From DAMCZI01 sp032095175 (GTDB lineage Bacteria; Bacillota; Clostridia; Clostridiales; Caloramatoraceae), in the NCBI GenBank assembly GCA_032095175.1, contig DAMCZI010000006.1, forward strand, positions 1-64,000: DNA of 64,000 nucleotides, given 5' to 3'. Positions 1 to 7,843 of this stretch are shown here, piece by piece (the first letter of the stretch is position 1; every line of letters starts with the position of its first letter). The notes beneath the pieces were generated by a model. The model was not told the origin of the DNA. It did not search any database and saw only the letters and a list, made by a program, of their open reading frames with translations. A program made the translations under genes and the position numbers.

Positions 1-29
1 CTGGGTATAAGTCCAAGATATGTTTTCAT
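1..29 (-). CDS. ABC transporter permease, N-terminal stub (window edge)
   Basis: Only the first nine or so codons are inside the window (reads MKTYLGLIP). The ATG overlaps the TGA of the upstream ATPase gene as ATGA, so the two are translationally coupled. ATPases of this type are normally followed by an FtsX/MacB-like permease. That identity is inferred from context only. Confidence 0.55.
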
Positions 30-709
30 CATACCACCGCCCTGTCATTTACTATTACTCCGTCCTCAATGGTCAATACCCTGTCTGCATATTCTGCAAC
101 CTTGGGGTCATGGGTTATCATTACCAGGGTCTGGTTATATTTCTTTATGGATTCGGTGAGGAGCTCAAGAACTTCTTTTGTACTTTTAGTATCAAGGTTT
201 CCTGTAGGCTCATCTGCAAATATGATTGATGGTTTTGTTGCAAGAGCTCTTGCTATTGCTGCTCTTTGCTGCTGGCCTCCTGAAAGTGCTCCTGGAAGAT
301 GCTTTCTTCTTTCTTTGATTTTTAAGGTGTCCATCAGCTCTTCTATGTAGGCTTTATCAATTTTTTGTCCATCAAGTATTAGAGGAAGTGTAATATTTTC
401 TTCAAGTGATAGTATTGGGAGTAGGTTGAAGAATTGAAATACAAAGCCTATTCTTTTTCTTCTAAAGATAGCCAGTTCCTTTTCGGTCATTTCGTATATA
501 TCCTTACCTTCGATATACACATGACCTGCTGTAGGCTTGTCTAGACCTGCAAGAAGGTGTAAAAGTGTACTTTTCCCTGAACCGCTTGGACCAATTATAG
601 ATACGAATTCCCCTTTTTTGATTGTAAGATCAGTTGATTTTAATGCCTGAACCTTTGCCTCTCCATCTCCATAAGTTTTTTTAAGGTAGGTAGTTGTTAA
701 AATATCCAT
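29..709 (-). CDS. ABC transporter ATP-binding protein, LolD/MacB (COG1136) type
   Basis: ATPase subunit of an ABC exporter of the MacB/LolD/FtsE superfamily; it hydrolyses ATP at the cytoplasmic face for a membrane permease. Visible motifs are Walker A GPSGSGKS (residues 40-47), Q-loop FQ (91-92), signature LSGGQQQR (142-149), Walker B IIFADEP (162-168) and H-loop His200. The length of 226 residues is normal for the family. The start ATG at 709 has a GGGGGATC ribosome site. It is the first gene of an operon whose permease begins in the overlapping ATGA and runs off the window. The substrate cannot be told; in Firmicutes such pairs often export antimicrobial peptides or lipids. Confidence 0.9.
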   Translation of the reverse strand: MDILTTTYLKKTYGDGEAKVQALKSTDLTIKKGEFVSIIGPSGSGKSTLLHLLAGLDKPTAGHVYIEGKDIYEMTEKELAIFRRKRIGFVFQFFNLLPILSLEENITLPLILDGQKIDKAYIEELMDTLKIKERRKHLPGALSGGQQQRAAIARALATKPSIIFADEPTGNLDTKSTKEVLELLTESIKKYNQTLVMITHDPKVAEYADRVLTIEDGVIVNDRAVV

Positions 710-993
710 ATAGATCCCCCTTATCTCATGTTTATAATGGAATTATTATTAATTTTTTTCATAGGCATTTATAAGCTCATCATTGAGGATAAAAGAAATA
801 TTTATACAACATGCTGCATTTAATCAACATCATGAATAGCTGAAAATATTGATTTGGTTTATAGAAAATAATTTATAAAATTCTATTGCTGTAATTAAAA
901 TTGAAACATTTATTAAATTTGTATCAAATACATTTCTTATTTAATACAAATATTACCACCGTTTAACATATTTATCAAGCACATTTTTACAAA
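710..993. other. AT-rich intergenic region
   Basis: No convincing gene. It must hold the promoter of the minus-strand ATPase gene, but I see no unambiguous -35/-10 pair. Confidence 0.4.
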
Positions 994-1027
994 AATGCCA
1001 TAGAAAAGTATCCCTTCCTATGGCATT
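994..1027 (-). terminator. Intrinsic terminator of the PIN/antitoxin operon
   Basis: Inverted repeat AATGCCATAG / CTATGGCATT with a 14-nt loop. On the minus strand it is followed by a short T tract. It lies about 40 bp past the PIN gene stop. Confidence 0.75.
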
Positions 1028-1069
1028 CCTATATTCTATATAATTCAAAACCTTTATAAATATCAAAAA

Positions 1070-1516
1070 CTATAAATAATCGTTAACAATGATGCATTTT
1101 ATTTCATCAATACTCTTTAGTCTTATATCATTTGTTATAAATGCATCTGCACCACTTTCAATAGCTGTTGCTATGAAAATAGCATCTGGAGTTTTGAAGC
1201 CATACTTTGCTCTAAGCTCAGCAGCTGTTGTACTTATGCTAAAATCTATGTTTCTTGCAGATAGGTTTGGAAATGTACTAATTGCTGCTCGATAGGAACG
1301 CACCAAATTTTCATTCCCATCCTTTAATGGTTTTGCTAAAACCTCTGTTAATACAAGTATCGATGTTATGCCAAACACCTGTCCCTTTTCAATTTGTTGA
1401 AATACTTCAATTGCTATATTAAAATACACTGGATGTTTTTCCATAAGATATATAAACAGGTTTGTATCAATTGCAATTGTCCTATACTGCTTTAACTCCT
1501 CTGCTAGTCGTCCCAT
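1070..1516 (-). CDS. PIN-domain protein (VapC-like RNase toxin candidate)
   Basis: Putative Mg-dependent RNase of the PIN fold, the toxin half of a VapBC-type module. Acidic residues expected of the active site are visible: Asp in IAIDTNLF near residue 17, Glu in LTEVL near 58, Asp in KTPDAIFIATA near 110 and Asp in FITNDIRL near 129. The length of 148 residues is typical. The ATG overlaps the end of the upstream antitoxin-like gene by 13 bp, the usual coupled arrangement. A stable chromosomal PIN protein without toxicity is an alternative. Confidence 0.8.
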   Translation of the reverse strand: MGRLAEELKQYRTIAIDTNLFIYLMEKHPVYFNIAIEVFQQIEKGQVFGITSILVLTEVLAKPLKDGNENLVRSYRAAISTFPNLSARNIDFSISTTAAELRAKYGFKTPDAIFIATAIESGADAFITNDIRLKSIDEIKCIIVNDYL

Positions 1517-1761
1517 TTGTCTCGCTCCTGTCTAATATAATCTGTCCCTCCTGCACTATCCCACATTTCTTTTCCTAATCCAGACAGAAAATCTGTGTAG
1601 GATTCAGGCTTTTTCATTAAAAACAATCTATTTGTTTTTTTATCATAATCCCATATAAACTCATCACCAAGCTTTTCCTTTATTACATCTACTAATTCAG
1701 CCGGTATAACGAGCACCTTATAATCATCATTTACACCATTGGGTTTATTTACAGGTTTCAT
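1504..1761 (-). CDS. Antitoxin-like protein paired with PIN protein
   Basis: An 85-residue partner encoded immediately upstream of, and overlapping, the PIN gene. The N-terminal half (KVLVIPAELVDVIKEKLG) looks like a small DNA-binding or AbrB-like fold. The C-terminal tail ends YIRQERDKWDD, an acidic/aromatic tail of the kind VapB antitoxins use to occupy the PIN active site. An operator near 1770-1800 is expected if the pair is autoregulated, but I do not see a clear palindrome. Family assignment is by context and tail motif only. Confidence 0.65.
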   Translation of the reverse strand: MKPVNKPNGVNDDYKVLVIPAELVDVIKEKLGDEFIWDYDKKTNRLFLMKKPESYTDFLSGLGKEMWDSAGGTDYIRQERDKWDD

Positions 1762-1918
1762 ATTTTATTCACTCCCTTCATCCTACATATTTTATTATAA
1801 CACACTTATCTATTTTTATAGACTTATTCATGATTCTTACTAAAATATATTCCATAATCTTGCAGCACACATCTCTATGCACCATCTAAAATTTTACTCT
1901 TATTTATTTACCTATCTT

Positions 1919-2356
1919 CTATAGATCTAAAATCATTACATCCTCGCCACACTCCAATTCTCCAGTTGTCCTAAATCCAAATTGCTCATAGAATCTCTGT
2001 ACTCCTTTGTTTTTTAGGGTTGTACTTAGGTATATCCTATTGCATTTATATGTAGATTGTAATAGTTTTATTAATTCCTCTACAGCTAAGCTTCCATAAC
2101 CATTTCCTTGATATCTTTTATCAATCATGAACCTATCAAGCCATACATGTCCATTATCAATGTCGGTTCCATGCATCGCAAAACCAATCATTTTATCATT
2201 GTAATATATACAAACAGGAATCCACTGGGGCTCATATTTTGATTGTGCAATGGATAGGGCATTGTCCTCTATATAGTCTCTTTGATTATCAGCGACCCTT
2301 AGATTTACACATTCCCTCCAATTATTTTCATTTACTTCTTCAATAAATAAACCCAT
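1919..2356 (-). CDS. GNAT family N-acetyltransferase
   Basis: Small acetyl-CoA-dependent acetyltransferase, substrate unknown. The acetyl-CoA loop is seen as RYQGNGYGSLAVEELI (consensus R/Q-x-x-G-x-G/A), followed by the usual C-terminal strand and YEQFGFRTTGE. I place the start at ATG 2356. The ATG three codons upstream (2365) abuts the AAGGG ribosome site with no spacer, while 2356 has a 9-nt spacing. It appears to be a single-gene unit. Confidence 0.85.
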   Translation of the reverse strand: MGLFIEEVNENNWRECVNLRVADNQRDYIEDNALSIAQSKYEPQWIPVCIYYNDKMIGFAMHGTDIDNGHVWLDRFMIDKRYQGNGYGSLAVEELIKLLQSTYKCNRIYLSTTLKNKGVQRFYEQFGFRTTGELECGEDVMILDL

Positions 2357-2412
2357 TTTTCTCATCCCTTCATTAGTAATTACGTGATTACTTTTTTTGT
2401 AAAATAAAAAAA

Positions 2413-2447
2413 GAGACTATATCTGTGTATTACACAATTATAGTCCC
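2413..2447 (-). terminator. Terminator-like hairpin
   Basis: GAGACTATA / TATAGTCCC inverted repeat around a TGTGTATTACACA inner palindrome. On the minus strand it is followed by a long T tract. It probably ends transcription of the 5302-2679 operon, 230 bp upstream, before the GNAT gene. Confidence 0.65.
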
Positions 2448-2518
2448 TAAACTCCCATCCCTTTCCTAACATACTAATATATATTATATGACAAGCTATT
2501 TATAAACGTCAATGGACG

Positions 2519-2613
2519 AGGTAGCAGGCGCTTGAGTTTTGAGTTATTTAAGTAATATGGGTATTAATTGATAATTTAACTAAAATAACTCAAAACCTAA
2601 GAGCCTGTCACCT
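2519..2613. repeat. Short palindromic repeat, family A copy 1
   Basis: About 95 bp with long imperfect inverted ends (AGGTGACAGGCTCTTAGG... read from the right end) around an AT-rich centre. Similar copies lie at 6306-6392 and 15427-15618. No coding capacity. Confidence 0.8.
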
Positions 2614-2678
2614 AAAGATGTATATAACTAGCTATTGCTTATTGTCAATTTATGATTTTTATTATTCTCACAGTGTTT

Positions 2679-3974
2679 TTAGCAGACTTCTTCATCCTCA
2701 TTTAAAACCTCTTCAACATTGTCTAAAGACTCTTCCTCTGAGTTTCTATCATGCTTCTCGAGTATTGTCATAAAGAACGCTGCTACTGCACCAATTATTC
2801 CAAGTCCAATCCAAGCTGTTGCCATGGTGATATTCATTAACACTTTACCCATTATCAGTGGTCCAAATGTAAAGCCTGCTCCCATTATGATTCCAAGCAT
2901 TGAACTCATTCTTCCCCTATGGGAAGCTGGAGTATGGTTTGCTATAAACGGAGAAGCAGAAATTGAAAGAACTATCTCTCCTAGCGTAAATATAAATACC
3001 GAAACATAGAAGAACTCAATGCTATTTAAAAAGCCAAGCATACCAAAGCCTACTGCATAGAGTATTCCTCCATATACCATGCTCTTTGTATTTCTTGTTT
3101 TTTCAAGAAATTTTGTAATAAATGGTGTACAAAACATTACAACTAATCCGTTAAAGCTTGCTAAGGTTCCAAAGTATTTTGCTCCATTAGCACTAACTTC
3201 GCTTACATGCATTGGCATAAGAAATGACCACTGGGAATAAACAAAGTTATACCCAAACATTATAAGAGCAAAATATATAAGTATAGGTCGTTTTAATAAT
3301 ACACTTAATATTGAGCCTTCTTCACTTTTTTCCAGCTTTCTTGAGTCATCGTCAATCTCTTGACTTGCTATATGCATTGTTTCTTTAACCCCTACAAAAA
3401 CAAGCACCAGTGCAAGTAATGCTGTGATGGCATCACCTATGAAAACCCATGGCAGATGTTTTTCAAACAGAAGCCCGCCTATTGTAGGTCCTACTGCGAA
3501 TCCAATATTCCATCCCATGTAGCATAAAGCATAGGCACCCTCTCTATTCTCTGGTGTTGTTAAATCCGCAACCATCGAATCATGAGCTGGTCCAGCCATA
3601 ACCATGAACATTTCAGCAGCTATGATTGTGTATACCATGCTCAATGATGGGTTCATAAAACCACATGCAATATACAATACTGCTGCAATTCCTTCACATA
3701 TAATTATTACTCTTTTACGTCCAAGAGTATCTGCAATCTTACCACCAATAAGTGAGGCAGGAAGAAATACAAATCCTGATATTGTCATATAAAACCCTGT
3801 AGTCGCTGTAGATAGCCCAATTTTCTTTGTTAAGATAAGAGTTAAAAGTGGTCCTACAAAACAACCAAGCGCATTTATTATTTTTGATATAAATATAATA
3901 TATATTTCCCTTGGGAGATTTCTATATGGACTTATCAACCTAAAGAAAACATTTATTACTTTGTTATTTCTCAT
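2679..3974 (-). CDS. MFS transporter, DHA1-like drug efflux type
   Basis: Membrane exporter of the major facilitator superfamily with about 12 hydrophobic segments over 431 residues. The loop 2-3 signature is visible as GGKIADTLGRKRVI (about residue 77), and an acidic cytoplasmic loop (residues about 205-220) sits at the midpoint. It is the last gene of a three-gene operon, 6 bp after a GNAT acetyltransferase of aminoglycoside-modifying type and a metalloprotease-like gene. The context suggests export or detoxification of a small molecule. The substrate is unknown. Confidence 0.85.
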   Translation of the reverse strand: MRNNKVINVFFRLISPYRNLPREIYIIFISKIINALGCFVGPLLTLILTKKIGLSTATTGFYMTISGFVFLPASLIGGKIADTLGRKRVIIICEGIAAVLYIACGFMNPSLSMVYTIIAAEMFMVMAGPAHDSMVADLTTPENREGAYALCYMGWNIGFAVGPTIGGLLFEKHLPWVFIGDAITALLALVLVFVGVKETMHIASQEIDDDSRKLEKSEEGSILSVLLKRPILIYFALIMFGYNFVYSQWSFLMPMHVSEVSANGAKYFGTLASFNGLVVMFCTPFITKFLEKTRNTKSMVYGGILYAVGFGMLGFLNSIEFFYVSVFIFTLGEIVLSISASPFIANHTPASHRGRMSSMLGIIMGAGFTFGPLIMGKVLMNITMATAWIGLGIIGAVAAFFMTILEKHDRNSEEESLDNVEEVLNEDEEVC

Positions 3975-3979
3975 TTATT

Positions 3980-4570
3980 TCACCTTCTCATACTATTTAG
4001 ATATCTTTTCTTATCAACTGCAAATCTAAGTTCATAGTTCGACTTAATAAAGCGTTCTAGTTTAAACTTTTCTACAAGGACATAGCCATTCTTTTGGAAT
4101 GCCTTGGCACTTCTTAAGTTGTAGTCTGCCACAAGTCCAAATATCATATCTGCATTCTCACCTAAAAATCCAAACTTAGTGAGCATTCCTATAACCTTTG
4201 TACCTATTCCGCCTCCCCAGAGACTTTTATCCCCTATAACAAGGTCGATTCTTCTGCAGTCATTATCTTTGTATTTTTCTTTTATTTCTTTTATGTTCAT
4301 CTTCTGAAGCCAGCATTCCCCTATGGGTCTTCCATCATATTCAGTTATGAAGCAAAAGGCTTCCTGGGATACCATGCCGTAAATTACCTTTATGTCATCC
4401 AAGCTATATGAGTCAACATCGTCTCCATCAGCATAGTATAAAACCTCAGGATCGCTGTTCCATTTTAGAAGTATGTCAAAATCTCTGTCAGTCATAGGCC
4501 TAAGTTTTATGGTTTTACCATCGGGCATATTGCCTTCAAGAACTATGTCATGCTCCCTTATTACTCCCAT
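3980..4570 (-). CDS. GNAT acetyltransferase, AAC(6')-like
   Basis: Acetyl-CoA-dependent acetyltransferase resembling aminoglycoside 6'-N-acetyltransferases and RimJ/RimL-type enzymes. The N-terminal block KLRPMTDRDFDILLKW is followed by GRPIGECWLQ and the cofactor loop SLWGGGIGTKVIGML. The ATG at 4570 is preferred over the GTG at 4579 because AGGAAG lies about 8-10 nt upstream of it. It sits 12 bp after the metalloprotease-like gene and 6 bp before the MFS gene. Resistance function is possible but unproven from sequence. Confidence 0.75.
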   Translation of the reverse strand: MGVIREHDIVLEGNMPDGKTIKLRPMTDRDFDILLKWNSDPEVLYYADGDDVDSYSLDDIKVIYGMVSQEAFCFITEYDGRPIGECWLQKMNIKEIKEKYKDNDCRRIDLVIGDKSLWGGGIGTKVIGMLTKFGFLGENADMIFGLVADYNLRSAKAFQKNGYVLVEKFKLERFIKSNYELRFAVDKKRYLNSMRR

Positions 4571-4582
4571 AGCCGCCACTTC

Positions 4583-5302
4583 CTAAAATTTTCCCTTTAT
4601 GTAAGCCTCTATAATGTCTAAAATTCTTTCATCATATCCTATGTTTTTAATATATCTTTTAAAGCCCTCTTCAACATCATTTATGCTCTTATTAAAGGAT
4701 GAATAAAAATCCTTTTCAAAATCCTTTGATGGTTTATTATAATATTCCTTAAAGCTTTCCATTCCGAACACTTCAATTAAATATCCAATAAATGCTCCAG
4801 CTATTGGATATGTCAAGGTATCACTGTAGCTGAAGAATCCCTCTTTGTTCATTAAGCTTGAAATTGGAACATAAAGCTCTTTATTCATAAATATCTGAAC
4901 CCAGGCTTCGTTTGGAATTCCCCACCAGGTTCTGTCAAAATACATTGCAAGCCCTTCCCTTATAAAATTAGGCTCTGGTCTTGCCATGGTGTTATAGGAT
5001 ATCATATGGACATCCTCATGGTATCCAACACATTTTATTTCTTCATTGTACACTGCATATATTTCATTAGGCATCCTTGCAAAGCCACTGCAAGGGTCAT
5101 TATCTCCATAAAGTTCTCCTACCTCTTCCCTTGTATTGCAGAGAAAATAATTAATTTTTTTATCCATCTTTACATTTAAAACATCACAAATACATTTATG
5201 ACAGCTTTCCTGTCCCTCAGTAATGCTTTTTAAATCCCTCTCTGCCACGCTTCCCCCATGATAATGAAATACATAATTTTCCGTTTCTTTCTTTTGCCAC
5301 AT
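4583..5302 (-). CDS. Putative zinc metallopeptidase-like protein (HExxH)
   Basis: A 239-residue protein with a gluzincin-like motif: HEDVH at residues 95-99 and a downstream Glu in REGLAMYF (about residue 116), which would form HExxH...E. No signal peptide, so it is likely cytoplasmic. Cys-rich N-terminal part (CHKCIC, residues 34-39). First gene of the operon with the GNAT and MFS genes, start ATG 5302 with GGAGGGG ribosome site. I do not recognise the family with certainty; the peptidase call rests on the motif. Confidence 0.6.
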   Translation of the reverse strand: MWQKKETENYVFHYHGGSVAERDLKSITEGQESCHKCICDVLNVKMDKKINYFLCNTREEVGELYGDNDPCSGFARMPNEIYAVYNEEIKCVGYHEDVHMISYNTMARPEPNFIREGLAMYFDRTWWGIPNEAWVQIFMNKELYVPISSLMNKEGFFSYSDTLTYPIAGAFIGYLIEVFGMESFKEYYNKPSKDFEKDFYSSFNKSINDVEEGFKRYIKNIGYDERILDIIEAYIKGKF

Positions 5303-5356
5303 AAAAACCCCTCCATAATTTTGTGATAATCAATGTTTAGTCCCATCTCCCCTCTA

Positions 5357-5406
5357 AAAATCAAAAGGACTGCAGGTGAAAAAACTTCACCTGCAGCCCT
5401 GATTTT
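5357..5406. terminator. Long GC-rich hairpin upstream of the metallopeptidase operon
   Basis: CTGCAGGTGAA / TTCACCTGCAG with a 5-nt loop, extended by AAAATCA / TGATTTT. On the minus strand T-rich sequence follows and the operon start is only about 55 bp downstream, so it could act as a leader attenuator. The rest of 5407-5872 shows no gene. Confidence 0.55.
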
Positions 5407-5872
5407 CAATAGACTTGGTATATAAGAAATTATAAATTCAAATTATTATGTAGGTAAACTTATGCAGCATATCTGAGTTTATAAATTCTTTTTATAAATG
5501 AAAATGCCATGCAGTCAAGCACAGCATAACATCTACCCCAATAATAAAACACAATATTATTATATAAGCGTTTTACCAAAAGTCAGGATTACAAATGTTA
5601 TTGTTCTTCACCAAATAGACAAACCTGAAACTCTCTAACACAAATAAACCTTTTAATAAGGTCATTCTTGCGTATTAATTTATTCAGATTTATAGACTAT
5701 TAGTTTTGAACAATCTGCTCATTATCCCAACCCTTTCATAATTTGCTAATTCATATTGTATCATTATTGTAATCTCATGTCAAATATTGTTTTATTTTAC
5801 CTATACCTCTTTACTTTAACCTATAAAATTAATATAATATATGAAATAAACTAGCGATGGGGATGATAAATA

Positions 5873-6295
5873 ATGAACACATCGGCAATGCAGATTGCAA
5901 AGGCATCTGTTGAGGTAGCTACTACATTATCAAGAAGCGAAGAAGAAGAGGTTATTAAAAAGCTAAAGGTTAGTGGGATTTCTTCTGTAGCTGTAGACGT
6001 TGGAGGAAATCTGATTGATTCCATACCAAAGATCCTGGAAAGAGCTCTTGTTGCATCAAAAAGAACGGGGCTTATTCAAGAATCCCATGTTTATGACGGA
6101 GCTGTTGTTGGTGCAGCAAGGGAAGCAATTATGCAGGTTGTTTCAAAGGCAAATGGTTTAAATGTTGGAGGAAAGATTGGAATTGCAAGGGGTGGAGAGC
6201 ATCTTAGTATATGTATTTTTATGAGTATAGGACTTTTGCATTTAAATGAGGTTGTAATTGGGCTTGCTCATAGATCCATTCCAGAACATCTATAA
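5873..6295 (+). CDS. hutP: HutP-family RNA-binding antiterminator
   Basis: 140 residues matching clostridial HutP-family proteins (PF09021): VGGKIGIARGGEHLSICIFMSIGLLHLNEVVIGLAHRSIP is characteristic of the C-terminal half. In Bacillus, HutP senses histidine plus Mg and binds UAG triplets in nascent RNA to prevent termination. The histidine-utilisation operon is not in this window. Instead, the next transcription unit (from 6407) has a leader with five UAG triplets ahead of a terminator and an ABC uptake operon, which makes local control plausible. Start ATG 5873 follows a GGGGATGATAA ribosome site. Confidence 0.85.
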   Translation: MNTSAMQIAKASVEVATTLSRSEEEEVIKKLKVSGISSVAVDVGGNLIDSIPKILERALVASKRTGLIQESHVYDGAVVGAAREAIMQVVSKANGLNVGGKIGIARGGEHLSICIFMSIGLLHLNEVVIGLAHRSIPEHL

Positions 6296-6305
6296 TTATG
6301 TCGCA

Positions 6306-6392
6306 AGGTAACAGGCACTTGAGTTTTGAGTTATTTAATTAAAGCAGCGATGCTTTTGATTAAATAGCTCAAAACTCAAGAGCCTGCCACCT
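6306..6392. repeat. Short palindromic repeat, family A copy 2
   Basis: AGGTAACAGGCACTTGAG... and its complement at the other end (...CTCAAGAGCCTGCCACCT) form a nearly perfect hairpin. It could serve as the hutP terminator. Same family as 2519-2613 and 15427-15618. Confidence 0.8.
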
Positions 6393-6406
6393 ATATAAAA
6401 AATTTC

Positions 6407-6435
6407 TTGACAAATGCAAAAAATTTCTTCATAAT
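6407..6435 (+). promoter_or_regulatory. Sigma-A promoter of the UAG-repeat leader
   Basis: TTGACA (6407-6412), 17-bp spacer, CATAAT (6430-6435). Expected start near 6442. It lies right after repeat A and reads towards the ABC operon. Confidence 0.8.
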
Positions 6436-6441
6436 CTTTAT

Positions 6442-6600
6442 AAACATTTATTATTTTGTAGTTTGGTAGATTTTTTATTTTTGATTCAAATAAGTAGTAT
6501 GGTAGTTTTGTAGAAGATATGTATAAAATTGCCCCTTTATTGGGGTTTATTTGTTTATGCTTAGAAACTCTTCTGCTGAAGAGTTTTTATTTTTATTTTT
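6442..6600 (+). ncRNA. Leader RNA with UAG-triplet array and terminator (HutP-type antitermination candidate)
   Basis: Between a consensus promoter and an intrinsic terminator lie UAG triplets at 6459, 6467, 6495, 6503 and 6511, spaced exactly 8 nt apart within two groups (2 and 3), with an AAG at 6514. A weak CCCC/GGGG hairpin (6532-6545) precedes the main terminator. Bacillus HutP binds UAG triplets separated by 4 nt; here the spacer is 5 nt. Regulation by the adjacent HutP homologue is an inference. A free-standing short RNA is the alternative. Confidence 0.5.
6565..6600 (+). terminator. Intrinsic terminator in the ABC operon leader
   Basis: 9-bp stem AAACTCTTC / GAAGAGTTT with TGCT loop (6565-6586), then T-rich sequence to 6600. 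It would stop transcription from 6442 before the ABC genes unless bypassed. Confidence 0.85.
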
Positions 6601-6644
6601 GAAAAAATTGCATAATCCATTTTAGTCAATTAATAATACATCCT

Positions 6645-6762
6645 ATATGTTTGGCATAAATGATCCTAAATTGCTAAGCCACAAACATTTATGTGAAGTC
6701 ATATGCCTTGATTCATTAATTGCACAATACCTTATTTAAAATCTTTAGTGTGATTAGTATAA
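6645..6762 (+). repeat. MITE-like repeat, family B copy 1
   Basis: About 118-bp noncoding element (starts TATATGTTTGGCATAAATGA) with an internal hairpin GCATAAATG/CATTTATGT and a second one TTAATTGCAC/GTGTGATTA. The most diverged of six copies (others at 15463, 17382, 21129, 23059, 58378). It sits in the 5' leader of the ABC operon. Confidence 0.8.
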
Positions 6763-6834
6763 TTTGTATTTTAATTTATCTATTGGAAATTATGTAGTTT
6801 TGCTAAATATTTATTACTTGAGGAGGATGGTAGT

Positions 6835-7842
6835 ATGGTAGGAAAAAAATTATTAAGAAAGGCTGCAATAGCAGCAGTTTTGTGTGTTTCATTTTTGACA
6901 GGGTGCACAAAAACAGCATCTGTAGGTGATACAGATAAAAACAAGAAAATCAAAATAGGTATTACTCAAATCGCAGAACACCCTGCACTTGATGCAGTAC
7001 GCAAGGGCTTCATCGATAGGCTTTCCGAAAAAGGCTTTAAAGATGGTGAAAAAATAAAGCTTGATATTAAAAATGCCCAGGGTGATTTTACCGTTGCCCA
7101 AAATATTGCATCAGACTTTTCATCAAAAAAGAAGGATTTAATATTTGCAATCGCGACTCCAAGTGCACAATCAGCATTTAATGCAACAAAGGAAATACCA
7201 ATTGTATTTAGTGCAGTAACTGATCCTGTATCCGCAGGTCTTTCCAAGTCATTGGATGGTAGTGGTACAAACATTACTGGAACAAGTGATATGTCACCTA
7301 TAGACAAGCAGTTTGAAATGCTTAAGGCAGTACTTCCGAATACTAAGAAGGTAGGAGTATTATATAATACAAGCGAAGTCAACTCCCAAACCCAAGTGGA
7401 TATGGCAGCTAAAATTGCAGGTAATTTGGGTATTGAAATTGTAAAAACTGGAGTTACAAATGTAAATGAGGTTTCCCAAGCATTAGATACACTTGTAAAA
7501 AAGATAGATGTTCTATATGTTCCTGCTGATAACCTTGCAGCATCTTCCATGGCATTAATAACAAGCAAGTGTATGGAGAAAAAAATCCCTATTATTGGCG
7601 CAGAAAAAGCCCATGTTGATGCTGGAGCCCTTTTAACTGTTGGAATCGATTACTATGAGCTTGGCAAGCAGACTGCAGAAAGTGCAGTTCAAATATTAAA
7701 CGGAAAGAATCCAGGTTCTATTCCTATAACTACATTGAAAAATACCCAAAAGGTATTCAACATGACTAGTGCAAAAAAGCTTGGTATCAGTATTCCCGAA
7801 AACCTTTTAAAGGGAGCTGTAATAATAGGAGGTGAACAATAA
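6835..7842 (+). CDS. ABC transporter substrate-binding lipoprotein, TrpX/COG2984 family
   Basis: Extracytoplasmic solute-binding lipoprotein of an ABC importer. The signal peptide ends in lipobox LTGC (Cys22 would be lipidated), followed by a Thr/Lys-rich linker and a two-lobe periplasmic-binding fold (KIKIGITQIAEHPALDAVRKG...). 335 residues. Start ATG 6835 is 8 nt after AGGAGG. It is followed by its permease (start 7844) and an ATPase, the TrpXYZ-like gene order. Relatives carry tryptophan or other aromatic or small ligands; the ligand here is not evident. The leader (6442-6834) suggests antitermination control. Confidence 0.88.
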   Translation: MVGKKLLRKAAIAAVLCVSFLTGCTKTASVGDTDKNKKIKIGITQIAEHPALDAVRKGFIDRLSEKGFKDGEKIKLDIKNAQGDFTVAQNIASDFSSKKKDLIFAIATPSAQSAFNATKEIPIVFSAVTDPVSAGLSKSLDGSGTNITGTSDMSPIDKQFEMLKAVLPNTKKVGVLYNTSEVNSQTQVDMAAKIAGNLGIEIVKTGVTNVNEVSQALDTLVKKIDVLYVPADNLAASSMALITSKCMEKKIPIIGAEKAHVDAGALLTVGIDYYELGKQTAESAVQILNGKNPGSIPITTLKNTQKVFNMTSAKKLGISIPENLLKGAVIIGGEQ

Positions 7843-7843
7843 T

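Noticed and set aside
6442..6600. TRAP-regulated tryptophan leader
   Set aside because: UAG triplets could suggest TRAP, but TRAP needs about eleven G/UAG repeats with 2-3 nt spacers; only five with 5-nt spacers are here, and a HutP gene is adjacent.
6966..7568. 200-aa minus-strand ORF
   Set aside because: Shadow of the substrate-binding protein gene in another frame.
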